Origin: CAISIP01 sp043759735
GTDB taxonomy: Bacteria; Pseudomonadota; Gammaproteobacteria; Burkholderiales; Burkholderiaceae_C
Reading direction: 5' to 3'
DNA: 64,000 nt
Assembly (NCBI GenBank): GCA_043759735.1
Contig: JAYUQC010000127.1
Span: 12,596 to 76,595, forward strand
Shown here: piece after piece, positions 45,498 through 54,281 of the stretch
Numbering within the stretch: the first letter of the stretch is position 1
Layout: each line of letters begins with the position of its first letter
The notes under the pieces: generated by a model
Databases searched by the model: none
Seen by the model: only the letters and a program-made list of their open reading frames with translations
Told to the model about the DNA's origin: nothing
Position numbers and translations under genes: made by a program

Positions 45498-46505
45498 ATG
45501 GACGCGCAACCGACCGCGAGCACTGAAACCGCCGAGTTGATGGAACAGATACTGTATGAAGTCAAACGGGTCGTGGTCGGCCAGGACCGGTTCCTGGAAC
45601 GGGTGATGGTGGCCATGCTCGCCCAGGGTCACCTGCTGGTTGAAGGTGTGCCGGGGCTGGCCAAGACACTGACCATCAAGACCCTGGCCAACACGATCCG
45701 TGGCAACTTCAAGCGCATCCAGTTCACGCCCGACCTGGTGCCCGCCGACCTGGTCGGCACGCGCATCTACAACCAGAAGACCGGCGAGTTCGGCACCGCG
45801 CTGGGGCCGGTATTCACCAACCTGCTGCTGGCCGACGAAATCAACCGTGCGCCGGCCAAGGTGCAAAGTGCGCTGCTCGAGGTGATGCAGGAACGCCAGG
45901 TCACGATCGCCGGCGAGACGCACCGGGTACCTGAGCCCTTCCTGGTGATGGCCACCCAGAACCCGATCGAGACCGAAGGCACCTATCCGCTGCCCGAGGC
46001 CCAGGTGGACCGCTTCATGATGAAGGTACTTGTCGACTACCCGAGCGATGAGGAGGAGTTCGTCATCGTTCAGCGTGTCACCGGGCCGATGGTCAGTGCC
46101 AATCCGGTCGCCAGCACGGAGCAACTGGCGCAGTTGCAAAGCAGCTGCCGCACGGTATATGTGGACCCGGCATTGATCAGCTATGCGGTCAAACTGGTGT
46201 CGGCGACCCGCTACCCGGACAAACACGGCCTCAAGGAACTAGGCCGCTTCATCACCTACGGCGCCAGCCCGCGCGCCACCATCAACCTGACCGAGGCTTC
46301 GCGCGCGCTGGCGATGCTGCGCGGGCGCAGGTATGTATTGCCGCAGGACATGTCCGACCTGGTGCCCGACGTGTTCCGGCATCGGCTGGTTTTGTCGTAC
46401 GAGGCCTTGTCCGAGGGCCTGAGCGCCGACAGCATCATCGGCAAGATCATGGCCCGGATTCCGGCGCCGCCCAAGCCACTGGAACACGAAGCGCTCGCCG
46501 CCTGA
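45498..46505 (+). CDS. MoxR family AAA+ ATPase
   Basis: A 335-residue MoxR-type chaperone ATPase. It has Walker A GVPGLAKT (50-57), Walker B LLLADEINR (109-117), sensor 1 MATQNPIETEGTYPLPEAQ and the lid domain in the C-terminal third. MoxR proteins act with VWA-domain proteins to insert cofactors or mature complexes. Here it is the first gene of a MoxR-DUF58-VWA operon. CAGGAG precedes the ATG at 45498. Confidence 0.95.
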   Translation: MDAQPTASTETAELMEQILYEVKRVVVGQDRFLERVMVAMLAQGHLLVEGVPGLAKTLTIKTLANTIRGNFKRIQFTPDLVPADLVGTRIYNQKTGEFGTALGPVFTNLLLADEINRAPAKVQSALLEVMQERQVTIAGETHRVPEPFLVMATQNPIETEGTYPLPEAQVDRFMMKVLVDYPSDEEEFVIVQRVTGPMVSANPVASTEQLAQLQSSCRTVYVDPALISYAVKLVSATRYPDKHGLKELGRFITYGASPRATINLTEASRALAMLRGRRYVLPQDMSDLVPDVFRHRLVLSYEALSEGLSADSIIGKIMARIPAPPKPLEHEALAA

Positions 46506-46512
46506 GTCCGCC

Positions 46513-47511
46513 ATGTTCGGCCTGTTCAAGTCGCGCCCCCAGGAAGCGCCGACAAACGTGGCGACACTGTTGCCAATGCCGGCCAGCAAGGGCGCCGAAC
46601 ATGTATTGCGCCGCCTCGAATGGACGGTGATCCGGCGCCTGGACGGCATGCTGCAGGGCGACTACCGCACCTTGCTGCGCGGCACCGGCCTTGACCTGGC
46701 CGACCTGCGCGAATACCAGCACCATGACGACGTGCGCCATATCGACTGGAACGTCACGGCGCGGCTGCAGATACCGCATGTGCGGGTGTTCACCGAAGAC
46801 CGCGAGATGGCCGCCTGGTTTCTGCTCGACCTCAGCGCGTCGATCGACTTTGGCTCCAGCGACCAGCGCAAGCGCCATGTATCGGCCGAGTTCGTAGCCG
46901 TGCTGGCGCGCATGCTCACGCGCCATGGCAATCGGGTCGGCGCACTGTTGTATGGCGCTGGTGTCGACACCGTGATGCCGGCGCGCGGCGGCCGCATGCA
47001 TGTGCTGCAATTGCTGCACAACATGCAGAGCCGCCCGCCGGCCGTCGAGTCGGGCGGCACCCGACTCGACGAATTGCTTGTTTCCGCACTGGCCACGGTG
47101 CGCCGGCGCTCGACCGTGTTCGTGGTGTCGGATTTCATCAGTGCGCCGGGCTGGGAAAAGCCGCTGGGCGAGCTCGCGCAGCGCCATGACGTGGTCGCGA
47201 TCCGGCTGCTCGATCCGATGGAGCTCGACCTGCCCGACCTCGGTCTGGTGCCGATCCGCGACGCGGAGACCGGTGAGCAATTGCTGGTCGACACCCATGA
47301 TGCCGGTTTTCGCAAGCGTTTTGCGCGCATCGCCGCGCAGCGTGAGGCCGAGTTGCGCCAGGCATTCGTGCAGGCCGGGGTGGACACGCTGGAACTTTCC
47401 ACCGACGATGACCTCGTACAGGCAGTAATGCGATTTGCCGATCTACGCAAGCGGCGCAGCCGACTGTCGGGCGCCAGTGCGGTGATGACCCGTACCGTCG
47501 CGGCCGCCTGA
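46513..47511 (+). CDS. DUF58 domain-containing protein
   Basis: A 332-residue soluble protein of the DUF58 family with a degenerate VWA-like fold. The hallmark block is YQHHDDVRHIDWNVTARL (about 73-90), followed by FTEDREMAAWFLLDLSASI, which retains a partial MIDAS-type DLSAS. It sits seven bases after moxR and 15 before the VWA gene, the standard order of this three-gene system. Confidence 0.93.
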   Translation: MFGLFKSRPQEAPTNVATLLPMPASKGAEHVLRRLEWTVIRRLDGMLQGDYRTLLRGTGLDLADLREYQHHDDVRHIDWNVTARLQIPHVRVFTEDREMAAWFLLDLSASIDFGSSDQRKRHVSAEFVAVLARMLTRHGNRVGALLYGAGVDTVMPARGGRMHVLQLLHNMQSRPPAVESGGTRLDELLVSALATVRRRSTVFVVSDFISAPGWEKPLGELAQRHDVVAIRLLDPMELDLPDLGLVPIRDAETGEQLLVDTHDAGFRKRFARIAAQREAELRQAFVQAGVDTLELSTDDDLVQAVMRFADLRKRRSRLSGASAVMTRTVAAA

Positions 47512-47526
47512 GCAGGAGACAGCGCA

Positions 47527-48585
47527 ATGACCATCCCCGTCACCTTCATGTGGCCACAGTTTCTGTGGTTGCTGCTGGCCGTTCCGCTGCTGGTGGCGGT
47601 GTATGTTTGGCTGCTCAGACGCAAGAAGAAACTCGCGCTGCGCTACGCCAGCCTGTCCATCGTCAAGGAAGCCCTGGGCGCCGGTATGCACTGGCGACGC
47701 CATGTGCCACCGGTGCTGTTTCTGCTGGCGATCAGCGCCATGCTGTTTGCGGCGTCGCGTCCATTTGCGGTGATCTCGATGCCGATGACGCAAGAGACCA
47801 TCATTCTGGCCATGGACGTGTCCGGCAGCATGCGCGCCACCGACGTCAAGCCGAACCGACTGGTCGCATCACAGGACGCCGCCAAGGCTTTTCTCAAGGA
47901 ATTGCCGCGCAATGTGCGGGTTGGAATCGTCGCGTTTGCCGGCACCGCGTCGGTGGTGCAGCCGCCCACGTTGAGCCGTGAGGACCTGGTGGCGGCGATC
48001 GACAAATTCCAGTTGCAGCGCGCCACCGCCATCGGCAGCGCCATCGTCGTCTCGCTGACCGAAATCTTCCCGGAGGAAGGCATCGATCTCACTGCTCTGA
48101 CCTACGGCAATGGCCGCCAGCGCGGCGTCTCGATCGACCAGCTCAGGCCCAAGAACCCGAAGAAGGAGTTCGTGCCGGTAGCGCCAGGCTCCTACAACTC
48201 GGCGGCCATCATCCTGTTGACCGACGGCCAGCGCACGACCGGCGTCGACACGATGGAAGCGAGCAAGATGGCGGCCGAGCGCGGCGTGCGGGTCTACACC
48301 GTGGGCGTCGGCACGGTCGAAGGTGAAACCATCGGTTTCGAAGGCTGGTCGATGCGGGTGCGGCTCGACGAACCGACGCTCAAGGCAGTGGCGTTGCAGA
48401 CCCAGGCCGAATATTTCTATGCCGGCACCGCCGACAACCTGAAGAAGGTGTACGAAAAACTCAGCTCGCGCCTGACAGTCGAGAAAAAAGAGACCGAGAT
48501 CTCCGGTTTGCTGGCGTTGCTGGCTTCGATCCTGGCCATCAGCTCGGCAGGGCTCTCGCTGTTGTGGTTCAACCGGATTCTGTGA
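47527..48585 (+). CDS. VWA domain-containing membrane protein (BatA-like)
   Basis: A 352-residue protein with two N-terminal membrane helices (about 11-30 and 61-78), a periplasmic VWA domain with a complete MIDAS start DVSGSM (Asp97, Ser99, Ser101) and LLTDGQ, and a C-terminal helix (about 325-348). The topology matches BatA-like proteins in MoxR operons. AGGAG precedes the ATG. The last 17 bases overlap the 3' end of the convergent lolD. Confidence 0.94.
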   Translation: MTIPVTFMWPQFLWLLLAVPLLVAVYVWLLRRKKKLALRYASLSIVKEALGAGMHWRRHVPPVLFLLAISAMLFAASRPFAVISMPMTQETIILAMDVSGSMRATDVKPNRLVASQDAAKAFLKELPRNVRVGIVAFAGTASVVQPPTLSREDLVAAIDKFQLQRATAIGSAIVVSLTEIFPEEGIDLTALTYGNGRQRGVSIDQLRPKNPKKEFVPVAPGSYNSAAIILLTDGQRTTGVDTMEASKMAAERGVRVYTVGVGTVEGETIGFEGWSMRVRLDEPTLKAVALQTQAEYFYAGTADNLKKVYEKLSSRLTVEKKETEISGLLALLASILAISSAGLSLLWFNRIL

Positions 48586-49351
48586 GATCCGCGCCGCCAG
48601 CGCTCTTGAGAAAACGCCGGGCCGCTCCCAAGTTTTCTTGCACCCCCTCGGGGGGCCTGGCGAAGCCAGGGCTTGGGGCGCTCAATACTCCCTGCTCCAG
48701 CCGATACTGCCGACCACACCGCGCCGCCAGGCTTTCGTCATGGGTGACGACAACGAACGCGGTTCCCTGGTCGCGCGCCAGGCTCATCATCCGTTCGAAC
48801 ACTCCATCGGCGGTACTGCGGTCCAGGTTGCCGGTGGGTTCGTCGGCCAGTACACAGGCTGGCTGGGTGACCAGCGCACGGGCGATGGCCACGCGCTGGC
48901 GCTCGCCGCCCGAGAGCTCGGAGGGTCGGTGCTCCAACCGGTCCTGCAAGCCGACGCTGGCCAGCGTGGCCGCGGCTGCGCGCGCGCAATCGTGCAGTGG
49001 CATGCGCCGGATCCACAAGGGCATGGCCACGTTGTCGAGCGCGCTGAACTCCGGCAACAAATGGTGGAACTGGTAGACAAAACCCAGGTGCCGGTTGCGC
49101 AGCTGGCCTTGTTCGCTGGCACTGCGGGTCGACAGGTCCTGGCCCATCAACTGGACGCTGCCGGATGTTGGCGCATCCAGCGCGCCCAGCAGATGCAGCA
49201 AGGTGCTCTTGCCCGAACCCGATGCGCCCACGATGGCCAGCGTTTCACCCGCATGAACCTGCAGGTCAACGCCCCGCAACACCGTCACGTCGAGCCGGCC
49301 TTCGCTGAAGCGCCGGGTCAGGCCCTGGGCCTGCAACACCACGTCACTCAT
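48569..49351 (-). CDS. lolD: Lipoprotein-releasing ABC transporter ATPase LolD with C-terminal extension
   Basis: Cytoplasmic ATPase of the LolCDE lipoprotein exporter. It has Walker A GASGSGKST (42-50), signature LSGGERQR (146-153), Walker B VLADEPTGNLD and an H-loop VVTHDESLA. The conserved domain ends near residue 223, but the frame runs on for 37 residues (SAPSPGFARPPEG and beyond), encoded by a GC-rich hairpin repeat and reaching into the 3' end of the VWA gene. The start overlaps the lolC stop by eight bases. Confidence 0.94.
   Translation of the reverse strand: MSDVVLQAQGLTRRFSEGRLDVTVLRGVDLQVHAGETLAIVGASGSGKSTLLHLLGALDAPTSGSVQLMGQDLSTRSASEQGQLRNRHLGFVYQFHHLLPEFSALDNVAMPLWIRRMPLHDCARAAAATLASVGLQDRLEHRPSELSGGERQRVAIARALVTQPACVLADEPTGNLDRSTADGVFERMMSLARDQGTAFVVVTHDESLAARCGRQYRLEQGVLSAPSPGFARPPEGVQENLGAARRFLKSAGGADLTESG
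48616..48678. repeat. GC-rich intergenic-type hairpin repeat inside the end of lolD
   Basis: Contains CCCCC-TC-GGGGG-like (48643-48655) and CCTGGC-GAA-GCCAGG (48656-48670) hairpins, flanked by a GGGCCGCTCCCAAG stretch. It resembles dispersed intergenic repeats of Comamonadaceae as I remember them. It encodes most of the extra C-terminus of LolD. Confidence 0.45.
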
Positions 49352-50600
49352 AGCGCAGCGCCTCGGCCGGGTTGACGCGGCTGGCGCGCCAGCTCGGATA
49401 AATCGTGGCCAGGAATGCCAGCACCAGCGCGATCAACGTAATCGGCATGATGTCAGCCTGCTGCGGGTCACTGGGCATGCGGCTGATCAGATAAATATCC
49501 TTGGGCAGGAAAGTCGCGCCCAGCAACTGCTCCAGCGCCGGCACGATCACATCGATGTTGAACGCGATGGCCAGTCCCAGCGCCAGGCCGGCCAGGGTGC
49601 CGATCACGCCGACCATCGCGCCTTGCACGACGAAGATGCCCATGATGGAGCGCGGACTCGCGCCCAGGGTACGCAATATCGCGATGTCGGCATGCTTGTC
49701 GGTCACCGTCATGACCAAAGTGCTGACCAGGTTGAAAGCGGCCACCGCAACGATCAGGGTCAGGATGATGGACATCATGCGCTTCTCGACCTGCACCGCG
49801 GCGAACCAGGTGCGGTTCTGGCGCGTCCAGTCGCGGATCACCAGGTCCCCCGTGAGCGTGCCCGCCAGTTCGGCCGCTACGTCGCGGGCCTGGTGCAGGT
49901 CACTCAGCTTCAGACGCACACCGGTCGGGCCTTCGAGGCGGTAGAGTCGGGCTGCATCGTCCATATGCATCAGCGCCAGTGCCGAGTCGTATTCGAAATG
50001 GCCCGAATCGAAAGTGCCGACCACGGTCATCTGCTTGAGGCGGGGCACCACCCCCGCCGGCGTTATCTGGCCGCTGGGTGTAATCAGGGTCACGCTGTCG
50101 CCTTCGCCCACACCCAGCGAACGCGCCAGTTCGCCACCGAGCACGATGCCGAATGCGCCCGGAACCAGGCGCGCCAACCCGCTACGGCCCATGGCCCGGC
50201 CCAGATCGGTCACATCGAGCTCGCGTTGCGGGTCGATGCCCCGCACCAGGGTGGCCTTCATATCTTCGCCACGCGCCAGCAAGCCCTGGGCAAAGACGAA
50301 TGGGGCTGCGCCAACGACCTGGGGATTGCGCTTGGCCTGCTCCAGGGTGCGCTCCAGGTCCGGCAGCGCGACACCGCCTGCGGCCATGATCTCGATGTGC
50401 GACACCACGCCGAGCATGCGGTCACGCACCTCCTTCTGGAAGCCATTCATGACGCTGAGCACGATGATCAGTGCCGCCACGCCCAGCGCAATGCCCAGCA
50501 TCGATACACCGGAGATGAAGGAAATGAAACCATTGCGCCGGGTCGCGCGGCCGGCACGGGTGTAACGCCAGCCCAGCGTCAGTTCGTAGGGCACTTGCAT
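49344..50600 (-). CDS. lolC: Lipoprotein-releasing ABC transporter permease LolC/E
   Basis: A 418-residue inner-membrane protein of the LolC/LolE family: one N-terminal helix (after MQVPYELTLGWRYTRAG), a large periplasmic domain, and three C-terminal helices with the FtsX-type fold (MTVTDKHADIAILRTLGASPRSIMGIF). Only one permease gene is present beside lolD, so the complex may be a LolF-type homodimer or the second subunit may lie elsewhere. It is cotranscribed with lolD. Confidence 0.94.
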   Translation of the reverse strand: MQVPYELTLGWRYTRAGRATRRNGFISFISGVSMLGIALGVAALIIVLSVMNGFQKEVRDRMLGVVSHIEIMAAGGVALPDLERTLEQAKRNPQVVGAAPFVFAQGLLARGEDMKATLVRGIDPQRELDVTDLGRAMGRSGLARLVPGAFGIVLGGELARSLGVGEGDSVTLITPSGQITPAGVVPRLKQMTVVGTFDSGHFEYDSALALMHMDDAARLYRLEGPTGVRLKLSDLHQARDVAAELAGTLTGDLVIRDWTRQNRTWFAAVQVEKRMMSIILTLIVAVAAFNLVSTLVMTVTDKHADIAILRTLGASPRSIMGIFVVQGAMVGVIGTLAGLALGLAIAFNIDVIVPALEQLLGATFLPKDIYLISRMPSDPQQADIMPITLIALVLAFLATIYPSWRASRVNPAEALRYE

Positions 50601-50716
50601 CAGCGGCTAAACCAAGAGGCCATGTTCATTTCAGGTGGGAAGCGCAAACAACGGCCATTGTGGCATCCCGTCCGCCGGCGCGTCGGCGCGTGGGCTACTT
50701 CCCGGACAATAGCCCC

Positions 50717-51649
50717 ATGCAGTTGCTGATTCCGTACGCATTCGTCGATACACCGGGTTGTGCCGACGCCGTTGCGACACTGCAATTGCCCCGGCTCGAG
50801 CGGCTGTTGCGGCGGCTGACCTTGGTGCGCACCGATACCGGCTCGTCGCACGACCTGTCGCCACCACACGAGCGCGTGTTGGCGCAGGCGCTGGGCATGA
50901 CAGTCAAGGACGGATTGATTCCCTGGGCCGCGCTGGAGTTGGCCCGCAACGGTCGCAACCCCGGCCCCGGTTCCGGCCACTGGGCCTGGGTGACACCCGC
51001 CCATTGGCAAATCGGCACTGGCAGCATCCTGATGCTGGACCCGGCCACCCTGCAACTGGAAGAAGCGGAGTCGCGCGCGCTGGTGCAGGCGATGGCGCCG
51101 TACTTCGCGCAGGACGGCATCGAACTGCTTTTTGACACGCCGCAACGCTGGTTGGCCGGTGGCGCGGCGTTGGCCGACCTGGCCTGTGCCTCGCTCGACC
51201 GGGTCATCGGCACCGATGTCGGCCCCTGGATGCCCGCCACGGCCACCGTGCGCCGGCTACAAAATGAGATGCAGATGCTGCTGTACACCCATCCGGTCAA
51301 CGATGCGCGCGCGCAACGCGGGCTGCAGGCCGTCAACTCCTTCTGGGTCAGTGGCAATGGCGCGTTGGGCGACGCGGCACCATTGATCCGGCCGCCACAC
51401 ATTGCCGATGGTCTGCGCCTGTGCGCGCTGCTCGGCGACTGGCCAGGCTGGACGGACGCCTGGCGCCAGATCGACCAGGGCGCATGCCAGGAACTGCTGG
51501 CCGCACTCGATCGCGGTGGCAGTGTCGAACTGGCGTTGTGCTCGGAGCGAAACGCGCTGCATTTCGCATCTTGCGCGACACGATGGCGCGATCGGCTGCA
51601 GCGCCGTTTCAGCCGTCCCACCTTGCAAGACCTTACCCGTCAGCTATGA
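50717..51649 (+). CDS. Conserved hypothetical protein upstream of recJ
   Basis: A 310-residue soluble protein that I recognise only as a conserved neighbour of recJ in Betaproteobacteria, sometimes labelled phosphoglycerate-mutase-like or regulatory. No catalytic motif is evident. Visible features are an N-terminal MQLLIPYAFVD, a GHWAWVTPAHWQIGTGSI segment near 90, and a RRLQNEMQMLLYTHPVND segment near 180. Its stop overlaps the recJ start (ATGA), so it is translationally coupled to recJ. GACAAT at 50705-50710 sits six bases before the ATG, suggesting a leaderless transcript. Confidence 0.85.
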   Translation: MQLLIPYAFVDTPGCADAVATLQLPRLERLLRRLTLVRTDTGSSHDLSPPHERVLAQALGMTVKDGLIPWAALELARNGRNPGPGSGHWAWVTPAHWQIGTGSILMLDPATLQLEEAESRALVQAMAPYFAQDGIELLFDTPQRWLAGGAALADLACASLDRVIGTDVGPWMPATATVRRLQNEMQMLLYTHPVNDARAQRGLQAVNSFWVSGNGALGDAAPLIRPPHIADGLRLCALLGDWPGWTDAWRQIDQGACQELLAALDRGGSVELALCSERNALHFASCATRWRDRLQRRFSRPTLQDLTRQL

Positions 51650-53364
51650 AGATCACCACACGCGACATTCCGCCGCGCGCCGCCTGGGCATTGGAGCAGG
51701 CCGGCGTGCACCCGTTGCTGGCGCGTCTGTATGCGGCGCGTGGCGTCACCGGCATGGACGAACTCGACACGGGCCTGAACCGCCTGCTGGCGCCTGCCGG
51801 CATGCTCGGCAGCGCGGCGGCGGCGACCCTGCTGGCCGATGCGATTGCCAGCGACAAGCGGCTGTGCATCGTGGCAGACTACGACTGTGACGGCGCCACC
51901 GCATGCGCCGTCGGCATCCGCGGGCTTCGTCTGCTGGGCGCGCGCCATGTCGGCTACATCGTGCCGGACCGGGTGCGCGACGGCTACGGCCTGACGGCCC
52001 CGATCGCCGAGCGGGTAAAGGACAGTGGCGCGGACGTATTGATCACCGTTGACAACGGCATTGCCAGCATCGAAGGTGTCGAGCGTGCCCGCGCGCTGGG
52101 CCTGCAGGTGCTGGTGACCGACCACCACCTGCCGGCCCGTGAACTGCCGCGCGCCGATGTGATCGTCAACCCAAACCAGCGGGGATGCACGTTCGAGAGC
52201 AAATCCATCGCCGGTGTCGGCGTCATGTTCTATGTGCTGCTCGCTCTACGTTCGGAATTGCGCGAGCGCGGCGTCTTTACGCCGCACAACCAGCCCAAGC
52301 TCGACGCCCTGCTGCCATTGGTGGCACTGGGCACAGTCGCCGACGTGGTGCGCCTGGATGCCAACAACCGCCGCCTGGTCGCGCAAGGGCTCAAGCGCGT
52401 CCGCGCCGGAGCATTGCCGCCGGGACTGACCAGCCTGTTCCAGGCGGCCGGTCGATCGGCCGCGATGGCCACCACGTTCGACTTCGGATTTGCGCTGGGC
52501 CCGCGCATCAATGCCGCCGGCAGGCTCAGCGACATGACGCTGGGCATCGAATGCCTGCTCACCGATGACCCCTCCCGCGCCCAGGAACTGGCGCGCCAGC
52601 TTGACGCCATCAACCGCGAGCGGCGCGACATCGAGGGCGACATGCGCGCGCAGGCAATGGAGATCGCCGAATCGCTGTTTGAAGAAGGCGATGCGCCACC
52701 CCCCGCGATCTGCGTGTTCGACCCCGATTTCCATGAAGGCGTGGTCGGCATCGTGGCCTCGCGCATCAAGGACAAGCTGCACCGGCCGACCTTTGTTTTT
52801 GCCGCCAGCCAGGCGCCGGGCAAGGAGCATGAGCTCAAGGGATCGGGCCGGTCGATCCCCGGTTTTCATCTGCGCGATGCGCTCGATCTGGTCGCCAAGC
52901 GCCATCCGGGCGTGCTGCTGCGGTTTGGCGGGCATGCGATGGCAGCGGGCTGCACCATTGCCGAGGAAAGCCTGGACCAATTCGAGCAGGGACTGGCCGA
53001 AGTCGCCCTGCAATGGCTCGACGCCGCCACCTTGCAACGCCGGCTCGAGACCGACGGCCCGCTGGCGCCGCAATACCGCCGGGTGGACCTGGTCGACACC
53101 CTGCACAAGGAAGTCTGGGGCCAGGGCTTTGCGCCACCGGTGTTCAGCGAGGAAGTCGAGGTGCTGTCGCAGCGCCTGGTCGGCGAAAAGCACCTGGCGC
53201 TCAAGCTCAAGCACCAGGGCACACCGATCGACGCCATCTGGTTCAACCATACCGATAGCCTGCCGGCGCGGGCGCGGATCGCCTTTCGGCTCGATGCCGA
53301 CGAATGGAATGGTGCGCGTAAAGTCAAATTCCTGATCGAAGCGGCGGAAGCCCCAACCACCTGA
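51646..53364 (+). CDS. recJ: Single-stranded-DNA-specific exonuclease RecJ
   Basis: 5'-3' exonuclease of the DHH superfamily acting in recombination and mismatch repair. The 572-residue protein has motif I VADYDCDGATA (about 77-87), motif III TDHHLPA (about 157-163), and the DHHA1 signature RFGGHAMAAGCT further on, followed by the OB-fold domain. The ATG overlaps the upstream stop, which fixes the start. Confidence 0.96.
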   Translation: MKITTRDIPPRAAWALEQAGVHPLLARLYAARGVTGMDELDTGLNRLLAPAGMLGSAAAATLLADAIASDKRLCIVADYDCDGATACAVGIRGLRLLGARHVGYIVPDRVRDGYGLTAPIAERVKDSGADVLITVDNGIASIEGVERARALGLQVLVTDHHLPARELPRADVIVNPNQRGCTFESKSIAGVGVMFYVLLALRSELRERGVFTPHNQPKLDALLPLVALGTVADVVRLDANNRRLVAQGLKRVRAGALPPGLTSLFQAAGRSAAMATTFDFGFALGPRINAAGRLSDMTLGIECLLTDDPSRAQELARQLDAINRERRDIEGDMRAQAMEIAESLFEEGDAPPPAICVFDPDFHEGVVGIVASRIKDKLHRPTFVFAASQAPGKEHELKGSGRSIPGFHLRDALDLVAKRHPGVLLRFGGHAMAAGCTIAEESLDQFEQGLAEVALQWLDAATLQRRLETDGPLAPQYRRVDLVDTLHKEVWGQGFAPPVFSEEVEVLSQRLVGEKHLALKLKHQGTPIDAIWFNHTDSLPARARIAFRLDADEWNGARKVKFLIEAAEAPTT

Positions 53365-53413
53365 GCGCGACAATCGATTCCTTTTTTAGCTCCACGCGAC
53401 AAGCGACCCACCC

Positions 53414-54184
53414 ATGCCACAGACAAACCCCTTCGATCTCACCGGCCGACTGGCCCTGGTCACCGGCTCGAGCGCCGGCATTGGCTTCGCGCTGGCGCGC
53501 GGACTGGCCCAGGCGGGTGCCGCCGTCATCCTCAATGCGCGCAGCCCGGACAAACTCGAGCAGGTGGCCAGGACGCTGCGCGACGAAGGCGCCAACGTCC
53601 ATGTGCAGGCATTCGACGTCACCAACAAAGCCGCCGTCGATGCGGCAGTTGCCGCCATCGAAAAGGATGTTGGCGCGATCGACATCCTGGTCAACAACGC
53701 CGGCATGCAGCGTCGCGCGCCGCTGGAGGACTTTCCCGAGGAACAGTGGCATGAACTGATGCGCACCAATGTCGACAGCGTGTTCCTGGTCGGGCAGGCC
53801 GTGGCGCGCTGCATGATCGCCCGGCGCAAGGGCAAGATCATCAACATCTGCTCGGTGCAAAGCGAACTCGGACGCCCGAACATCGCGCCCTACAGCGCCA
53901 GCAAGGGCGCAGTCAAGATGCTGACCAAGGGCATGGCCATCGACTGGGGCCAGTACGGCATCCAGGTCAATGGCCTGGGGCCGGGCTATTTCAAGACCGA
54001 GCTGACCGACGCGCTGGTCAAAAACCAGGAGTTCAGCAGTTGGCTCATCGGCAGAACCCCATCACGGCGCTGGGGCGATGTCGAGGATCTGGTCGGACCG
54101 GCGGTTTTTCTGGCCAGTAGCGCGTCGGATTTCGTCAACGGCCATATCCTGTATGTCGATGGTGGCGTGACGGCCACGCTGTAA
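53414..54184 (+). CDS. SDR oxidoreductase, gluconate 5-dehydrogenase-like
   Basis: Short-chain dehydrogenase of 256 residues. It has the NAD(P) motif TGSSAGIG (17-24), NNAG, the catalytic Ser near 146 and YSASK (Tyr160, Lys164), and a C-terminal NGHILYVDGGVTATL. The IdnO-like sequence and the following idonate dehydrogenase-like gene suggest reduction of 5-keto-gluconate. The pair is separated by 97 bases on one strand. Exact substrate remains inferred. Confidence 0.88.
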   Translation: MPQTNPFDLTGRLALVTGSSAGIGFALARGLAQAGAAVILNARSPDKLEQVARTLRDEGANVHVQAFDVTNKAAVDAAVAAIEKDVGAIDILVNNAGMQRRAPLEDFPEEQWHELMRTNVDSVFLVGQAVARCMIARRKGKIINICSVQSELGRPNIAPYSASKGAVKMLTKGMAIDWGQYGIQVNGLGPGYFKTELTDALVKNQEFSSWLIGRTPSRRWGDVEDLVGPAVFLASSASDFVNGHILYVDGGVTATL

Positions 54185-54281
54185 TGCCGTGGCGGGCCGG
54201 CCGGTGCTGGTTCACGCAACCTTCCGGCCCACGCCGGGTCTCCCATACCACTCCCTTCATCCCTTGCCAGGAAGCAATCTC

